From positions 90,890 through 154,889 of the forward strand of contig NZ_JAMHIW010000015.1 in NCBI RefSeq assembly GCF_023896955.1: DNA of 64,000 bases, written 5' to 3'. Numbering within the stretch: position 1 is the first letter of the stretch; each line of letters starts with the position of its first letter. The notes beneath the pieces are model-generated. The model ran no database searches, was not told the DNA's origin, and worked only from the letters and a program-made list of their open reading frames with translations. Below are positions 57,078-64,000 of the stretch, in pieces. The DNA is from Micromonospora sp. RHAY321. Lineage in GTDB: Bacteria; Actinomycetota; Actinomycetes; Mycobacteriales; Micromonosporaceae. The position numbers were made by a program, and so were the translations under genes.

Positions 57078-58028
57078 CTAGCAGATTACTCTCAGTGCGG
57101 CGGGAACGGATGTGAATCTGACTTTCTCCCGCTCGCCAAGGTAGTCGCCGTCGAGCTGGAACGCCTGCGGTCGGCTGGAGAGCAGGGTGAACTCCGCTGT
57201 GTCATGGAGTCGTAACACCTGCCGCCCCCGGGGATCCGGTCGCCGGGAGAAGAACTGACTCACTGTCCGTGTGGTGCTGGCCACCCGGAGCTGACGCAGC
57301 GCCAGCACATCCAGCCCGAGGTCGAACGACGCCTCCGGGTTCGGGTTGATCTCCCGGTCGCCCAGGTACGTCCACGGCGCGGTGTTCTGGATGATGACGG
57401 TGGCCAGCTCGCCCTCGGCCGTCTCGCCCGGTCGTTCCAGGACGATCGCCGGGTGCCGCCGGTCGGAGGCGAGGAAGTACTGGTTCATGATCGAGCGCAG
57501 GTAGAGCGCCGGGGTGGAGACCCGCCCCCGACGGCGAGCCTGCTCCACCCGGTGGATCACCGCGGCGTCCAGGCCGAACCCGGCGCAGAACGTGAAGTAC
57601 CGGTCGTCCGCGCGACCCAGCCCCACCGTCCGGTGCCGACCCAGGCGCAGCCCTTCCAGGATCATGCTGGTCGCCTCGGGCCACTCCCGGGGCAGGCCCA
57701 CGGCGCGGGCGAAGACGTTGGTCGAGCCGCCCGGAACGGTCGCCAGCGCGGGCAGCCGCTCGGCCGACGTGGCGCCGTCGGCACCCGGTGGGGGCTCGGC
57801 CGTCATCAGGCCGTTCACCACCTCGTTGACGGTGCCGTCACCACCCAGGGTGACGACGAGATCGACCCCCTCCGCGGCGGCCTCCCGGGCCAGCGCCATG
57901 GCGTGCCCGCGTCGGCGGGTGTAGCGCACACTGAGGTCGACTTCGCTGCGCAGCGCCCGGACAAGCACGTCCCGGCTGCGTTCGCTGGTGGTGGTGGCCT
58001 TCGGATTGACCACCAGGACGGCCCGCAT
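57078..58028 (-). CDS. Diacylglycerol/lipid kinase (DagK-like)
   Basis: The 316-residue protein has the DAGK catalytic motif LVVTLGGDGTVNEVVNGLM and the nucleotide loop ATVPGGSTNVFARAVGLP. The C-terminal domain contains FTFCAGFGLDAAVIHRVE and FQLDGDYLGEREKVRF. It phosphorylates diacylglycerol or a related lipid, feeding phospholipid turnover. Soluble, with peripheral membrane contact expected. The ATG at 58028 is seven bases after TACAGT on the minus strand. It is separated by only 43 bases from a divergent leaderless gene. Confidence 0.9.
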   Translation of the reverse strand: MRAVLVVNPKATTTSERSRDVLVRALRSEVDLSVRYTRRRGHAMALAREAAAEGVDLVVTLGGDGTVNEVVNGLMTAEPPPGADGATSAERLPALATVPGGSTNVFARAVGLPREWPEATSMILEGLRLGRHRTVGLGRADDRYFTFCAGFGLDAAVIHRVEQARRRGRVSTPALYLRSIMNQYFLASDRRHPAIVLERPGETAEGELATVIIQNTAPWTYLGDREINPNPEASFDLGLDVLALRQLRVASTTRTVSQFFSRRPDPRGRQVLRLHDTAEFTLLSSRPQAFQLDGDYLGEREKVRFTSVPAALRVIC

Positions 58029-58071
58029 GGGCGGCACTGTACCTCCCGGTAGCCCAGGTATCGTGTCGCGC

Positions 58072-58461
58072 GTGACCATCGACTCGGACCCGATTCCCGT
58101 CACGCTCCGCTGGGCGGTCCGGCTGCTGTGGGCGGAGGCGGTCGCCGTCGGGCTGATCGCCGCCTGGCTGGTATGGGCCGATTTCACCGCCACCACCGCC
58201 GATCTCCCGTCGGCGTTGCTGGTGACCGCGCTCGCCGTCGGAGCGGCGGTCGCGCTCTGGGCGCTTAGCCGCGCGCTGCTGCGCCGCCGAGCCGGCGCAC
58301 GCGCTCCCGCGATCGTGCTTCAACTGATGCTGCTGCCGATCGGGTGGTTCATGATTCAGGCCGGGTTGGGCTGGCTGGGCGTGCCGCTGATGGCGCTCGG
58401 CCTCGGCGTCGGTTGGCTGCTGGTGAGCCCTCCGACGACGCGGGCTCTCGGCTTCGAGTGA
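58072..58461 (+). CDS. Small four-helix membrane protein (129 aa, hypothetical)
   Basis: The product has four hydrophobic segments (about residues 18-38, 45-68, 79-98, 102-121) with an Arg-rich loop RALLRRRAGAR between the second and third. It has no recognised motif. The positive-inside pattern suggests both termini in the cytoplasm. GTG at 58072 is seven bases after TATCGT (58059-58064) without a ribosome-binding site. It diverges from the lipid kinase gene with a 43-base gap and is conserved-hypothetical in type. Confidence 0.68.
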   Translation: MTIDSDPIPVTLRWAVRLLWAEAVAVGLIAAWLVWADFTATTADLPSALLVTALAVGAAVALWALSRALLRRRAGARAPAIVLQLMLLPIGWFMIQAGLGWLGVPLMALGLGVGWLLVSPPTTRALGFE

Positions 58462-58499
58462 CCGCGCCCGGCAGGTGACGGCGCGGCGGGGCCGGGCAA

Positions 58500-58904
58500 C
58501 TACCCGCCGGAGCGGCGGGTGAGCAACGAGATGGTGGCCCGGCCGTCGGCGGCCGTGGCGGACGCCGACGTGGTCAGCGCGGTGAGCACCTTCCAGGCGA
58601 AGGACGACTCGGAGGGCAGCGTGGCGCCGCGCACGGTCGGCACGGTGACCTCGACGGTCAGCGCGTCCTCGGTGACCGCGAAGCGGCACTCCAGCTCGGC
58701 GTCGCGGGTGGCGATGGCGAGCAGCATGGCGCACGCCTCGTCAACCGCGATGCGCAGATCCTCGATCTCGTCGAGCGCGAACTGCAACCGGGCCGCGAGA
58801 CCGGCGGTGGCGGTACGGAGCACGCCGAGGTAACCGCCATCGGCGGGCACCGTGAGGTGCACCACGTCGTCGTCGGTCGCTGGCTGGCCGGTCAGTTGAG
58901 TCAC
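58500..58904 (-). CDS. RsbW-like anti-sigma factor (serine kinase fold)
   Basis: The 134-residue GHKL protein has IEDLRIAVDEACAMLLAIA (N-box region) and ESSFAWKVLTALTTSASA before the terminal strand, resembling the UsfX/RsbW anti-SigF group. It likely binds a stress sigma factor in the cytoplasm. The N box has D-E-A where kinases usually keep an asparagine nearby, and the G1 glycines are weak, so kinase activity is doubtful. No SigB/SigF-type sigma or antagonist gene lies next to it. ATG at 58904. Confidence 0.75.
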   Translation of the reverse strand: MTQLTGQPATDDDVVHLTVPADGGYLGVLRTATAGLAARLQFALDEIEDLRIAVDEACAMLLAIATRDAELECRFAVTEDALTVEVTVPTVRGATLPSESSFAWKVLTALTTSASATAADGRATISLLTRRSGG

Positions 58905-58936
58905 GCCTCATCCCCCCGGTCGGGGACTCTACCCGG

Positions 58937-59458
58937 TCAGCCGTTCGGACGCGTGCCGGCGGCCGCCGCCTGACCGGCCAGGTGGCGCAGTGCGTCGCCG
59001 CTGAGCCGGTAGGAGACCCACTCGCTCATCTGCTCGGCGCCGATCGAGGCGTAGAACCCGGCCGCCGGGTTCCAGTCGAGCATCGACCACTCCAGCCGTC
59101 GGTAGCCGCGGCGTACGCAGATGTCGGCCAGGGTGGCGAGCAGCAACCGGCCCGCCCCGGTGCCCCGGGCGGTCGGACGAACGTAGAGGTCCTCCAGGTA
59201 GATGCCGTGCACCCCGGCCCACGTGGAGAAGTTGAGGAACCACAGCGCGAAGCCGACCGGTTGGTCGTGCGCGTCCACCGCGACGTGCCCGTAGAGCGCC
59301 GGCGCGGGGCTGAACAGGGCCGAGGTCAGCTGCTCGGTGGTGAGGTGGCACTGGTCGGGGGCGCGTTCGTACTCCGCCAGCTCGTGCACCATGGCGACGA
59401 CGGCCGGCACATCCTCGGGACGTGCCGGCCGGATCGTCGGAATGACCGGGGAGGTCAC
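58937..59458 (-). CDS. GNAT N-acetyltransferase, diamine/thialysine-acetyltransferase-like
   Basis: The 173-residue protein resembles SAT-type enzymes. It has IRPARPEDVPAVVAMVHELA, EYERAPDQCHLT, GFALWFLNFSTWAGVHGIYL, EDLYVRPTARGTGAGRLLLA (acetyl-CoA loop) and LEWSMLDWNPAAGFYASIGA. Those enzymes acetylate polyamines or thialysine, so a small amine is the probable substrate. GTG at 59458 overlaps the sodN stop as GTGA, indicating coupling to Ni superoxide dismutase. A link to SOD function is not known to me. Confidence 0.85.
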   Translation of the reverse strand: MTSPVIPTIRPARPEDVPAVVAMVHELAEYERAPDQCHLTTEQLTSALFSPAPALYGHVAVDAHDQPVGFALWFLNFSTWAGVHGIYLEDLYVRPTARGTGAGRLLLATLADICVRRGYRRLEWSMLDWNPAAGFYASIGAEQMSEWVSYRLSGDALRHLAGQAAAAGTRPNG

Positions 59459-59859
59459 GCCTTCTTGGTCTCCCAGAAGATCTTCGAGATCTCGTCGATC
59501 TTCCCGAGCAGCTTGTCGGCGGTGGCCGGGTCGAGGCTGCCCTTGACACCACCGGCGCCGGCGAGCTTGGTGGCCTCGTTGAACAGCTGGTGCAGCTGCG
59601 GGTACTTCTCGAAGTGCGTGGCCTTGAAGTAGTCGGTCCAGAGCACCCAGAGGTGGTGCTTGACCAGCTCGGCGCGCTGCTCCTTGATGATGATCGCCCG
59701 GGTGCGGAACTCCGGGTCGGTGTTCGCCTGGTACTTCTCGCAGATCATTTTGACCGACTCGGCCTCGATCCGGGCCTGTGCCGGGTCGTAGACGCCGCAC
59801 GGCAGGTCGCAGTGAGCGCTCGCGGTGACGCGGGGCGCAAGGATGCGCGGAAGTCGCAT
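59455..59859 (-). CDS. sodN: Nickel superoxide dismutase
   Basis: The 134-residue precursor has a 15-residue propeptide (MRLPRILAPRVTASA) followed by HCDLPCGVYDP, the nickel hook whose His1, Cys2 and Cys6 bind the metal after cleavage. The remaining four-helix protein includes HHLWVLWTDYFKATHFEKYP, as in Streptomyces SodN. It dismutates superoxide in the cytoplasm. GGAGGATCCCG precedes the ATG at 59859. The divergent neighbour is the processing protease SodX. A promoter with an inverted repeat at its start point suggests repression, probably by nickel. Confidence 0.96.
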   Translation of the reverse strand: MRLPRILAPRVTASAHCDLPCGVYDPAQARIEAESVKMICEKYQANTDPEFRTRAIIIKEQRAELVKHHLWVLWTDYFKATHFEKYPQLHQLFNEATKLAGAGGVKGSLDPATADKLLGKIDEISKIFWETKKA

Positions 59860-59878
59860 CGGGATCCTCCATGGGAAG

Positions 59879-59903
59879 TTTGCGATGATCAAAGGCGACA
59901 TTA
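59879..59903 (-). promoter_or_regulatory. sodN promoter with operator-like repeat at +1
   Basis: On the minus strand TAATGT (59903-59898) is the -10. TTTG-N7-CAAA (59879-59893), read as TTTGATCATCGCAAA on the minus strand, spans the expected start. The position and TTGC/GCAA-like content recall Nur (nickel-Fur) sites, though only half-sites match. Confidence 0.4.
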
Positions 59904-59943
59904 CTCCTGGGAATGCTCCCCGAACCGGGTGGAGGTGAAACCA

Positions 59944-60294
59944 GTGCGGGCCGATCACCCGGCGGAGGTGCCAAGGCTGCGGCGGCCGCTGACGGCCGTC
60001 CTGATCACCGGCCCGTCCATGGCGCCCACGCTGCGGCACGGCGACGCGGTGCTGGTCCGTCCCGGCGGCCGTCCGATCCGCTCCGGTGACGTGGTGGTCG
60101 CGGTGTTCCGGACCCGCCCGGACCTGCTGGTGGTGAAGCGGGCGGTCCGACCGCAGGACGGCGGTTGGTGGCTGCGCGGGGACAACGACCTGATCACCGA
60201 CGACTCCCGGGCGTACGGCGTCGCCGACGTGCGGGGGAGGGTGGTGGCCCGCTACTGGCCGCGCCCCGGACGGGTCTCCCGTCGACCGTTATGA
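59944..60294 (+). CDS. sodX: NiSOD maturation protease SodX (S26 signal-peptidase-like)
   Basis: The 116-residue protein has the S26 catalytic serine S25 in ITGPSMAPTL and lysine K65 in LLVVKRAVRP. A GGWWLRGDNDLITDDSRAYG segment (box E) follows, but there is no transmembrane anchor. SodX removes the SodN propeptide to expose the nickel hook. The GTG at 59944 follows GGAGGTGA by five bases. It is divergent from sodN with 84 bases between starts, so both may share the operator region. Confidence 0.92.
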   Translation: MRADHPAEVPRLRRPLTAVLITGPSMAPTLRHGDAVLVRPGGRPIRSGDVVVAVFRTRPDLLVVKRAVRPQDGGWWLRGDNDLITDDSRAYGVADVRGRVVARYWPRPGRVSRRPL

Positions 60295-60437
60295 CCCTGC
60301 TCACATCCGCAGGGCAGTGTCGACACTATGCTCGGAAAGTGCCCGGGTGACCCCCCGCACCGCGTGCCACCGCTCGCCGCCAACCTCGCGGCCGGGCCGG
60401 CCGCCCCGTCTGCTCGACAGATCCTGGAGTCACCACC

Positions 60438-61616
60438 ATGTCTTCGTCCACCGTGGACCCCGCTGATCCCGTCTTCCAGCTGCACCGCGGCGGCAAGATG
60501 GCCGTCACCTCGACTGTGCCGCTGACCAGCCGGGAAGACCTCTCCCTCGCGTACACCCCGGGGGTTGCCCGGGTATGTGAGGCGATCGCCGCCGACCCCG
60601 GCCTGGCCGACGACTACACCTGGGCGTCGCACGCCGTCGCCGTGGTGACCGACGGCTCGGCGGTGCTCGGGCTCGGCAACATCGGCCCGCGCGCCGCGCT
60701 GCCGGTGATGGAGGGCAAGGCGGTGCTGTTCAAGCAGTTCGCCGGGGTGGACGCGGTGCCGATCTGTCTGGACACCCAGGACGTCGACGAGATCGTCGCG
60801 GTGGTGCGGGCGCTGGCGCCCTCGTTCGGCGGGATCAACCTGGAGGACATCAGCGCGCCGCGCTGCTTCGAGGTCGAGCGACGGCTCGACGAGGCGCTGG
60901 ACATCCCGGTCTTCCACGACGACCAGCACGGCACGGCCATCGTGGTGCTCGCCGCGCTGCGCAACGCCGCCACCCTGCTCAACCGCAAGCTCGGTGACCT
61001 GCGGGTCGCCGTGAGCGGTGCCGGCGCGGCCGGTGTGGCCGTGACGAAGATGCTGGTCGCCGGGGGCGTCAACCCCGACCAGGTGGTGGTCTGCGACTCC
61101 AAGGGGATCATCGGCCGACACCGCACCGAGCTGACCGGCACCAAGGCCGAGCTGGCCGCGAGCACCAACGCCGACGGTCGCCAGGGCGACATCACCGAGG
61201 CGCTGCGCGGCGCCGACGTGCTGATCGGCGTCTCCGGCGGGCAGATCCCGGAGGCCGCGGTCGCCGGTATGGCCCCCGGCGGGATCGTGTTCGCGCTGGC
61301 CAACCCGACCCCGGAGGTGCACCCCGAGGTCGCCGCCCGGCACGTCGCGGTGGTCGCCACGGGTCGTAGCGACTACCCCAACCAGATCAACAACGTGCTG
61401 GCCTTCCCGGGGGTCTTCCGCGGTGCGCTGGACGCCCGGGCCACCCGGATCACCGAGGGCATGAAGGTCGCCGCCGCGGACGCCATCGCCGGCGTGGTGG
61501 CCGAGTCGCTGACCGCCGAGGCGATCGTCCCGTCTCCGCTGGATCCCCGGGTCGCTCCGGCCGTCGCCGAGGCCGTCGCCGAGGCGGCGCGCCGCGACGG
61601 CGTCGCCCGCCGGTAG
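60438..61616 (+). CDS. NAD(P)-dependent malic enzyme
   Basis: The 392-residue protein has FQLHRGGKMAVTSTVPL, DLSLAYTPGVARVCEAI, GKAVLFKQFAGVDAVPI, HDDQHGTAIVVLAALRNAA and the Rossmann motif VAVSGAGAAGVAVTKML. It is the short bacterial malic enzyme without a phosphotransacetylase domain. It converts malate to pyruvate, CO2 and NAD(P)H. The ATG at 60438 is nine bases after GGAG. TATGCT near 60329 is a plausible -10. Monocistronic. Cofactor preference cannot be read safely. Confidence 0.93.
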   Translation: MSSSTVDPADPVFQLHRGGKMAVTSTVPLTSREDLSLAYTPGVARVCEAIAADPGLADDYTWASHAVAVVTDGSAVLGLGNIGPRAALPVMEGKAVLFKQFAGVDAVPICLDTQDVDEIVAVVRALAPSFGGINLEDISAPRCFEVERRLDEALDIPVFHDDQHGTAIVVLAALRNAATLLNRKLGDLRVAVSGAGAAGVAVTKMLVAGGVNPDQVVVCDSKGIIGRHRTELTGTKAELAASTNADGRQGDITEALRGADVLIGVSGGQIPEAAVAGMAPGGIVFALANPTPEVHPEVAARHVAVVATGRSDYPNQINNVLAFPGVFRGALDARATRITEGMKVAAADAIAGVVAESLTAEAIVPSPLDPRVAPAVAEAVAEAARRDGVARR

Positions 61617-61662
61617 GGAAGGACACTTCTTAACGGGCGCTCAGCTTGTTACCGTGCCGATC

Positions 61663-62616
61663 ATGCGTGCCGCCTTCGCCTCCCGCTTCGACGACGCCGA
61701 TCCGCTCGCCGCACTCACCGTCGGTGAGCGGCCCGAGCCGACCCACCCGGCCGACGACTGGGTGACCGTGCACCTGCGGGCCACCTCGCTCAACCACCAC
61801 GACCTCTGGTCACTGCGCGGGGTGGGGCTCACCGAGGCCCAGCTGCCGATGATCCTCGGCTGCGACGCGGTCGGTGTGGACACGGCGGGCAACACGGTCG
61901 TCGTCTACCCGGTGGTGGTCACCCCGGGTGACCCGCGCGGGGTCTCCATCCTCTCCGAGCACTTCCCCGGGACCATCGCCGAGCGGGTCGCCGTACCCCG
62001 GTCGAACCTGGTGCCGCTGCCCGACGGGCTGAGCGTGACCGACGCGGCCTGCCTGCCCACGGCCTGGTTGACCGCGTGGCGGATGCTGACCACCAAGGGC
62101 CGCGTCGCGGACGCCGACAGCGTGCTGGTGCAGGGCGCCGGCGGCGGCGTCGCCACCGCGGCCGTCGCGCTCGCCGTCGCCATGGGCAAGCGGGTGTACG
62201 CGACCAGCCGCGACGCCGTGAAGCGTGAGCGCATCACGGCGCTCGGCGCCACCGCCGTGGAACCGGGTGCCCGGCTGCCGGAGCGGGTCGACGTGGTGAT
62301 CGAGACGGTCGGTGCGGCCACGTTCGACCACTCGCTGAAGTCGGCCGCGCCGATGGCACGGATCGTCGTCTCCGGCGCGACCGCAGGGCACGAGCCGTCG
62401 GTGAACCTGCGCCGGGTCTTCGCCATGCAGTTGGAGATCCTGGGCACCTCGATGGGCACCCCGGGCGAGCTGTACGAGCTGCTGGCGTTCTGCGCCGACA
62501 GCGCCGTGCGCCCGGTGGTGGACAGCGTGATCCCGTTCAGCCGCGTCGAGGACGCCTTCGCCCGGATGCAGTCCGGGGACGCCTTCGGCAAGATCGTCAT
62601 CGACCACACCGCCTGA
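61663..62616 (+). CDS. Zinc-type alcohol dehydrogenase/quinone oxidoreductase-like protein (MDR family)
   Basis: The 317-residue MDR protein has an N-terminal GroES-like domain (VHLRATSLNHHDLWSLRGVG, MILGCDAVGVDTAGNTV). Its nucleotide-binding domain has VLVQGAGGGVATAAVALAVAMGK, RVYATSRDAVKRERI and the C-terminal DAFARMQSGDAFGKIVI. Catalytic-zinc cysteines are absent, so it is a quinone-oxidoreductase-type NADPH reductase. Substrate unknown. The ATG is seven bases after TACCGT (61650-61655) with no Shine-Dalgarno. A perfect hairpin follows. Confidence 0.88.
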   Translation: MRAAFASRFDDADPLAALTVGERPEPTHPADDWVTVHLRATSLNHHDLWSLRGVGLTEAQLPMILGCDAVGVDTAGNTVVVYPVVVTPGDPRGVSILSEHFPGTIAERVAVPRSNLVPLPDGLSVTDAACLPTAWLTAWRMLTTKGRVADADSVLVQGAGGGVATAAVALAVAMGKRVYATSRDAVKRERITALGATAVEPGARLPERVDVVIETVGAATFDHSLKSAAPMARIVVSGATAGHEPSVNLRRVFAMQLEILGTSMGTPGELYELLAFCADSAVRPVVDSVIPFSRVEDAFARMQSGDAFGKIVIDHTA

Positions 62617-62632
62617 CGGCGCCGCACATCAA

Positions 62633-62678
62633 CAGGGAAAGAGTGGCCCCCGGCGGTGCTGAGGCCACTCTTTCCCTG
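62633..62678. terminator. Hairpin between convergent oxidoreductase and hydrolase genes
   Basis: CAGGGAAAGAGTGGCC (62633-62648) is perfectly complementary to 62663-62678 with a 14-base loop, 17 bases past the oxidoreductase stop and 24 bases past the hydrolase stop. Confidence 0.75.
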
Positions 62679-62701
62679 ATGGTGGTGGATCGCGCCAGTG
62701 C

Positions 62702-63670
62702 TCAGAGGTGATCGTCGAAGGTGGCGATGTCGCCGCGCGTCGCGTCGGTGGAGATGCGCCCCTTGGCCTTCGCGTCGCCGTAGAGCGTCCAGCGCAGGAA
62801 CTCCACCGAGGTGTCCGACACCACCCGCAGCGCCGCACCGTCGCTGAGCAGGGCACGCCCGTGGTCGCCCTTGGGCAGGCTCAGCATCGCCTTCGGCCAG
62901 GGCACCTTGTCGTACGCGGCCCGGCCCGCCGCGTAGTCGACCACCTCGTCCAGCTCGCCGTGCACGAACAGCTGCGGCGCGGCCGCACCGGCGAACGCGG
63001 TGCCCACGCCGAGCGCCGTGCCGGCGAACACCACGCCGGCGTCCAGCCGTTCGTCCCGGGCGGCGGTGAAGAGACCGATGGTGGTCACCCCGCCGGCCGA
63101 GTGCCCGGCGGCGGCCACCCGGTCGCCGTCCAACCTGCCTCGCAGCGGATCGCCGGCCTTGTCGTCCAGGGCCAGCACCTCGGTCAGCGCGTGGGACACG
63201 TCGGCCGGCTGGTTGAGCACGTCGAGGACGTTGCCGTCGGCGCCCCGGGAGGTGTGCGGGAAGGTCGGCGCGGCCACCACGAAGCCCGCCGCCGCCCAGC
63301 GGGTCAGGAGCGTGGCGTAGTCCTCCGGCCGCCCGGTGAGGCCGTGGCTGAACATCACCACGGGAAACCGGCCCTCGGCGGCCTTCGCGGACCGCTTGGC
63401 CGCGCCGCCGGCATCCCCGGCCGCCGGATACCAGAGCGTCACCGGCAGCGCCCGGCCGTCCCGGTTCAGCTTCAGCTGGCGTACGCCGACGGCGAAGGCG
63501 CGCTGTGGGGCGGTCCCGACGGCCACCCGTGGTGTCGCGGAGGCGGTGGGCTGGGGCTCCGCTGACGGCGCCTGGCTGCTCCCGGCCGGGCGGGCATCCG
63601 CGGAGCAGCCCACCAGGCTGGCCGTGAGCAGGGCGCTGGCCAGGAGCGCGGGGGTGACGCGACGTGACAT
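62702..63670 (-). CDS. Lipoprotein alpha/beta hydrolase (PAF-acetylhydrolase/dienelactone-like)
   Basis: The 322-residue protein has a signal peptide with lipobox LVGC (acylated C22), then a disordered Ser/Pro region. The hydrolase domain has the oxyanion region VVMFSHGLTGRPEDYATLL, nucleophile S191 in GHSAGG, acid D241 (VHGELDEVVDY) and H270 (KGDHGR). It is an extracytoplasmic serine esterase, close to the PAF-acetylhydrolase-like/chlorophyllase fold. ATG 63670 starts the signal peptide. A paralogue is encoded directly upstream on the same strand. Confidence 0.86.
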   Translation of the reverse strand: MSRRVTPALLASALLTASLVGCSADARPAGSSQAPSAEPQPTASATPRVAVGTAPQRAFAVGVRQLKLNRDGRALPVTLWYPAAGDAGGAAKRSAKAAEGRFPVVMFSHGLTGRPEDYATLLTRWAAAGFVVAAPTFPHTSRGADGNVLDVLNQPADVSHALTEVLALDDKAGDPLRGRLDGDRVAAAGHSAGGVTTIGLFTAARDERLDAGVVFAGTALGVGTAFAGAAAPQLFVHGELDEVVDYAAGRAAYDKVPWPKAMLSLPKGDHGRALLSDGAALRVVSDTSVEFLRWTLYGDAKAKGRISTDATRGDIATFDDHL

Positions 63671-63745
63671 GAATTCGATTGTGCCCTGTCCGGCTGAGGG
63701 GCTCGGTCGGGTTCGGCGTGGCGTGCGCACCCGGTGACGCAACGC

Positions 63746-64000
63746 TCAGCCGGCCGGGCGGGACTCGTAGTGCGTCAGGGCGGGGGTGCGGGCGTCGGTG
63801 GGGAGGCGGGCACCGGCCGCCCGGTCGTCGTAGAGGGTCCAGCGGAGGAAGTCGGTGGTGGTGGCGAGGACCGGGGTGAAGCCCGGGTGGCCCGGGGTGA
63901 GGTATTCGCCGTGGTCCTGCCCGAGCAGGCTGAGGAACGCCGCTGGCCCGGTCACACGCCCGTACGCGGCCCGGCCCACCGCCACCGGGACCACCGGGTC
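63746..64000 (-). CDS. Paralogous alpha/beta hydrolase, C-terminal end (partial)
   Basis: The frame enters from the right edge and ends at a TCA-encoded stop at 63746. The 84 visible residues (GRAAYGRVTGPAAFLSLLGQ, then DHGEYL, TDFLRWTLYDD) align by eye with the last quarter of the neighbouring lipoprotein hydrolase. They keep an acid-region DPV and the catalytic histidine in QDHGEY. The rest lies outside the window. Tandem duplication is likely. The gap to the downstream paralogue is 75 bases and they may be cotranscribed. Confidence 0.75.
   Translation of the reverse strand, partial: DPVVPVAVGRAAYGRVTGPAAFLSLLGQDHGEYLTPGHPGFTPVLATTTDFLRWTLYDDRAAGARLPTDARTPALTHYESRPAG

Noticed and set aside
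1..64000. CRISPR arrays, insertion sequences, prophage or biosynthetic cluster
   Set aside because: No spaced direct repeats, transposase or integrase motifs, or PKS/NRPS/RiPP core genes were seen. The single E1-like gene has no YcaO or precursor partner.

Overview
The window is very GC-rich (clearly above 70% by eye), gene-dense and uses many GTG starts. It encodes actinobacterial hallmarks: two WhiB regulators plus WhiB7, the SigR/RsrA thiol-stress pair, mycoredoxin, NiSOD with its SodX protease, a UPF0182 membrane protein, an XRE/DUF397 pair and the actinobacterial ribosomal protein bL37. Protein content and the many Micromonosporaceae-like small genes point to Micromonospora or a close relative. 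It reads as ordinary chromosomal core. I saw no insertion sequence, phage, CRISPR array or biosynthetic cluster. From memory, the gene content resembles the mycobacterial blocks nudC-mrx1-uvrD2-whiB7-ABC1-DUF2342-PDZ/S16-UPF0182 and whiB1-pdtaS-TB7.3-rshA-sigH-SDR-SRAP-aroA-rsgA, so much of the order looks ancestral.

Layout. 1-3.9 kb: end of a flavin monooxygenase, two coupled M16 peptidases and nudC. 3.9-7.3 kb: small hypothetical, XRE/DUF397 pair and an MFS exporter. 7.3-12.4 kb: mrx1 diverging from uvrD2, then whiB7 behind a long leader with an intrinsic terminator, and a convergent ABC1-kinase/E1-like pair. 13.4-13.6 kb holds a cluster of DnaA boxes, followed by a DUF5679 zinc-ribbon gene. 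14.3-21.2 kb: YgjP-like metallopeptidase, DUF2064-like protein, DUF2342 protease, PDZ-S16 protease and UPF0182. 21.4-23.7 kb: ECF sigma factor with a membrane partner, and two initiator tRNA genes. 23.7-33.5 kb: solute-binding lipoprotein, purC, glpK diverging from a divergent prs, a MacS-type two-component system, several anti-sigma-like ATPases and an SDR. 33.7-41.2 kb: glycosyltransferase, DMT permease, hisN-rsgA-aroA, SRAP protein, a WhiB and a hydrolase.

41.4-46 kb: sigR-rsrA, bL37, a biotinylated-protein gene, TetR with a DHA2 exporter. 46-52.5 kb: TPR protein, SIS protein, PdtaS-like kinase and a GT-C enzyme. 52.5-56.2 kb: assimilatory sulfate reduction operon behind a cysteine-type leader peptide. 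56.3-64 kb: whiB1 with a CRP-like box, diacylglycerol kinase, RsbW-like protein, sodN/sodX, malic enzyme, quinone oxidoreductase and two tandem hydrolases.

How the genes fit together. Redox and antibiotic stress run through the window. SigR/RsrA, SigR-type promoters in front of sigR and mrx1, WhiB1 and WhiB7, NiSOD and sulfur assimilation (cysteine, hence mycothiol) form a plausible network. The most interesting non-coding signals are the whiB7 attenuator with mutually exclusive hairpins, the DnaA-box cluster, the SigR-type promoters, the CRP-like box at whiB1 and a recurring leaderless-promoter pattern in which a -10 hexamer sits 6-7 nt before the start codon.
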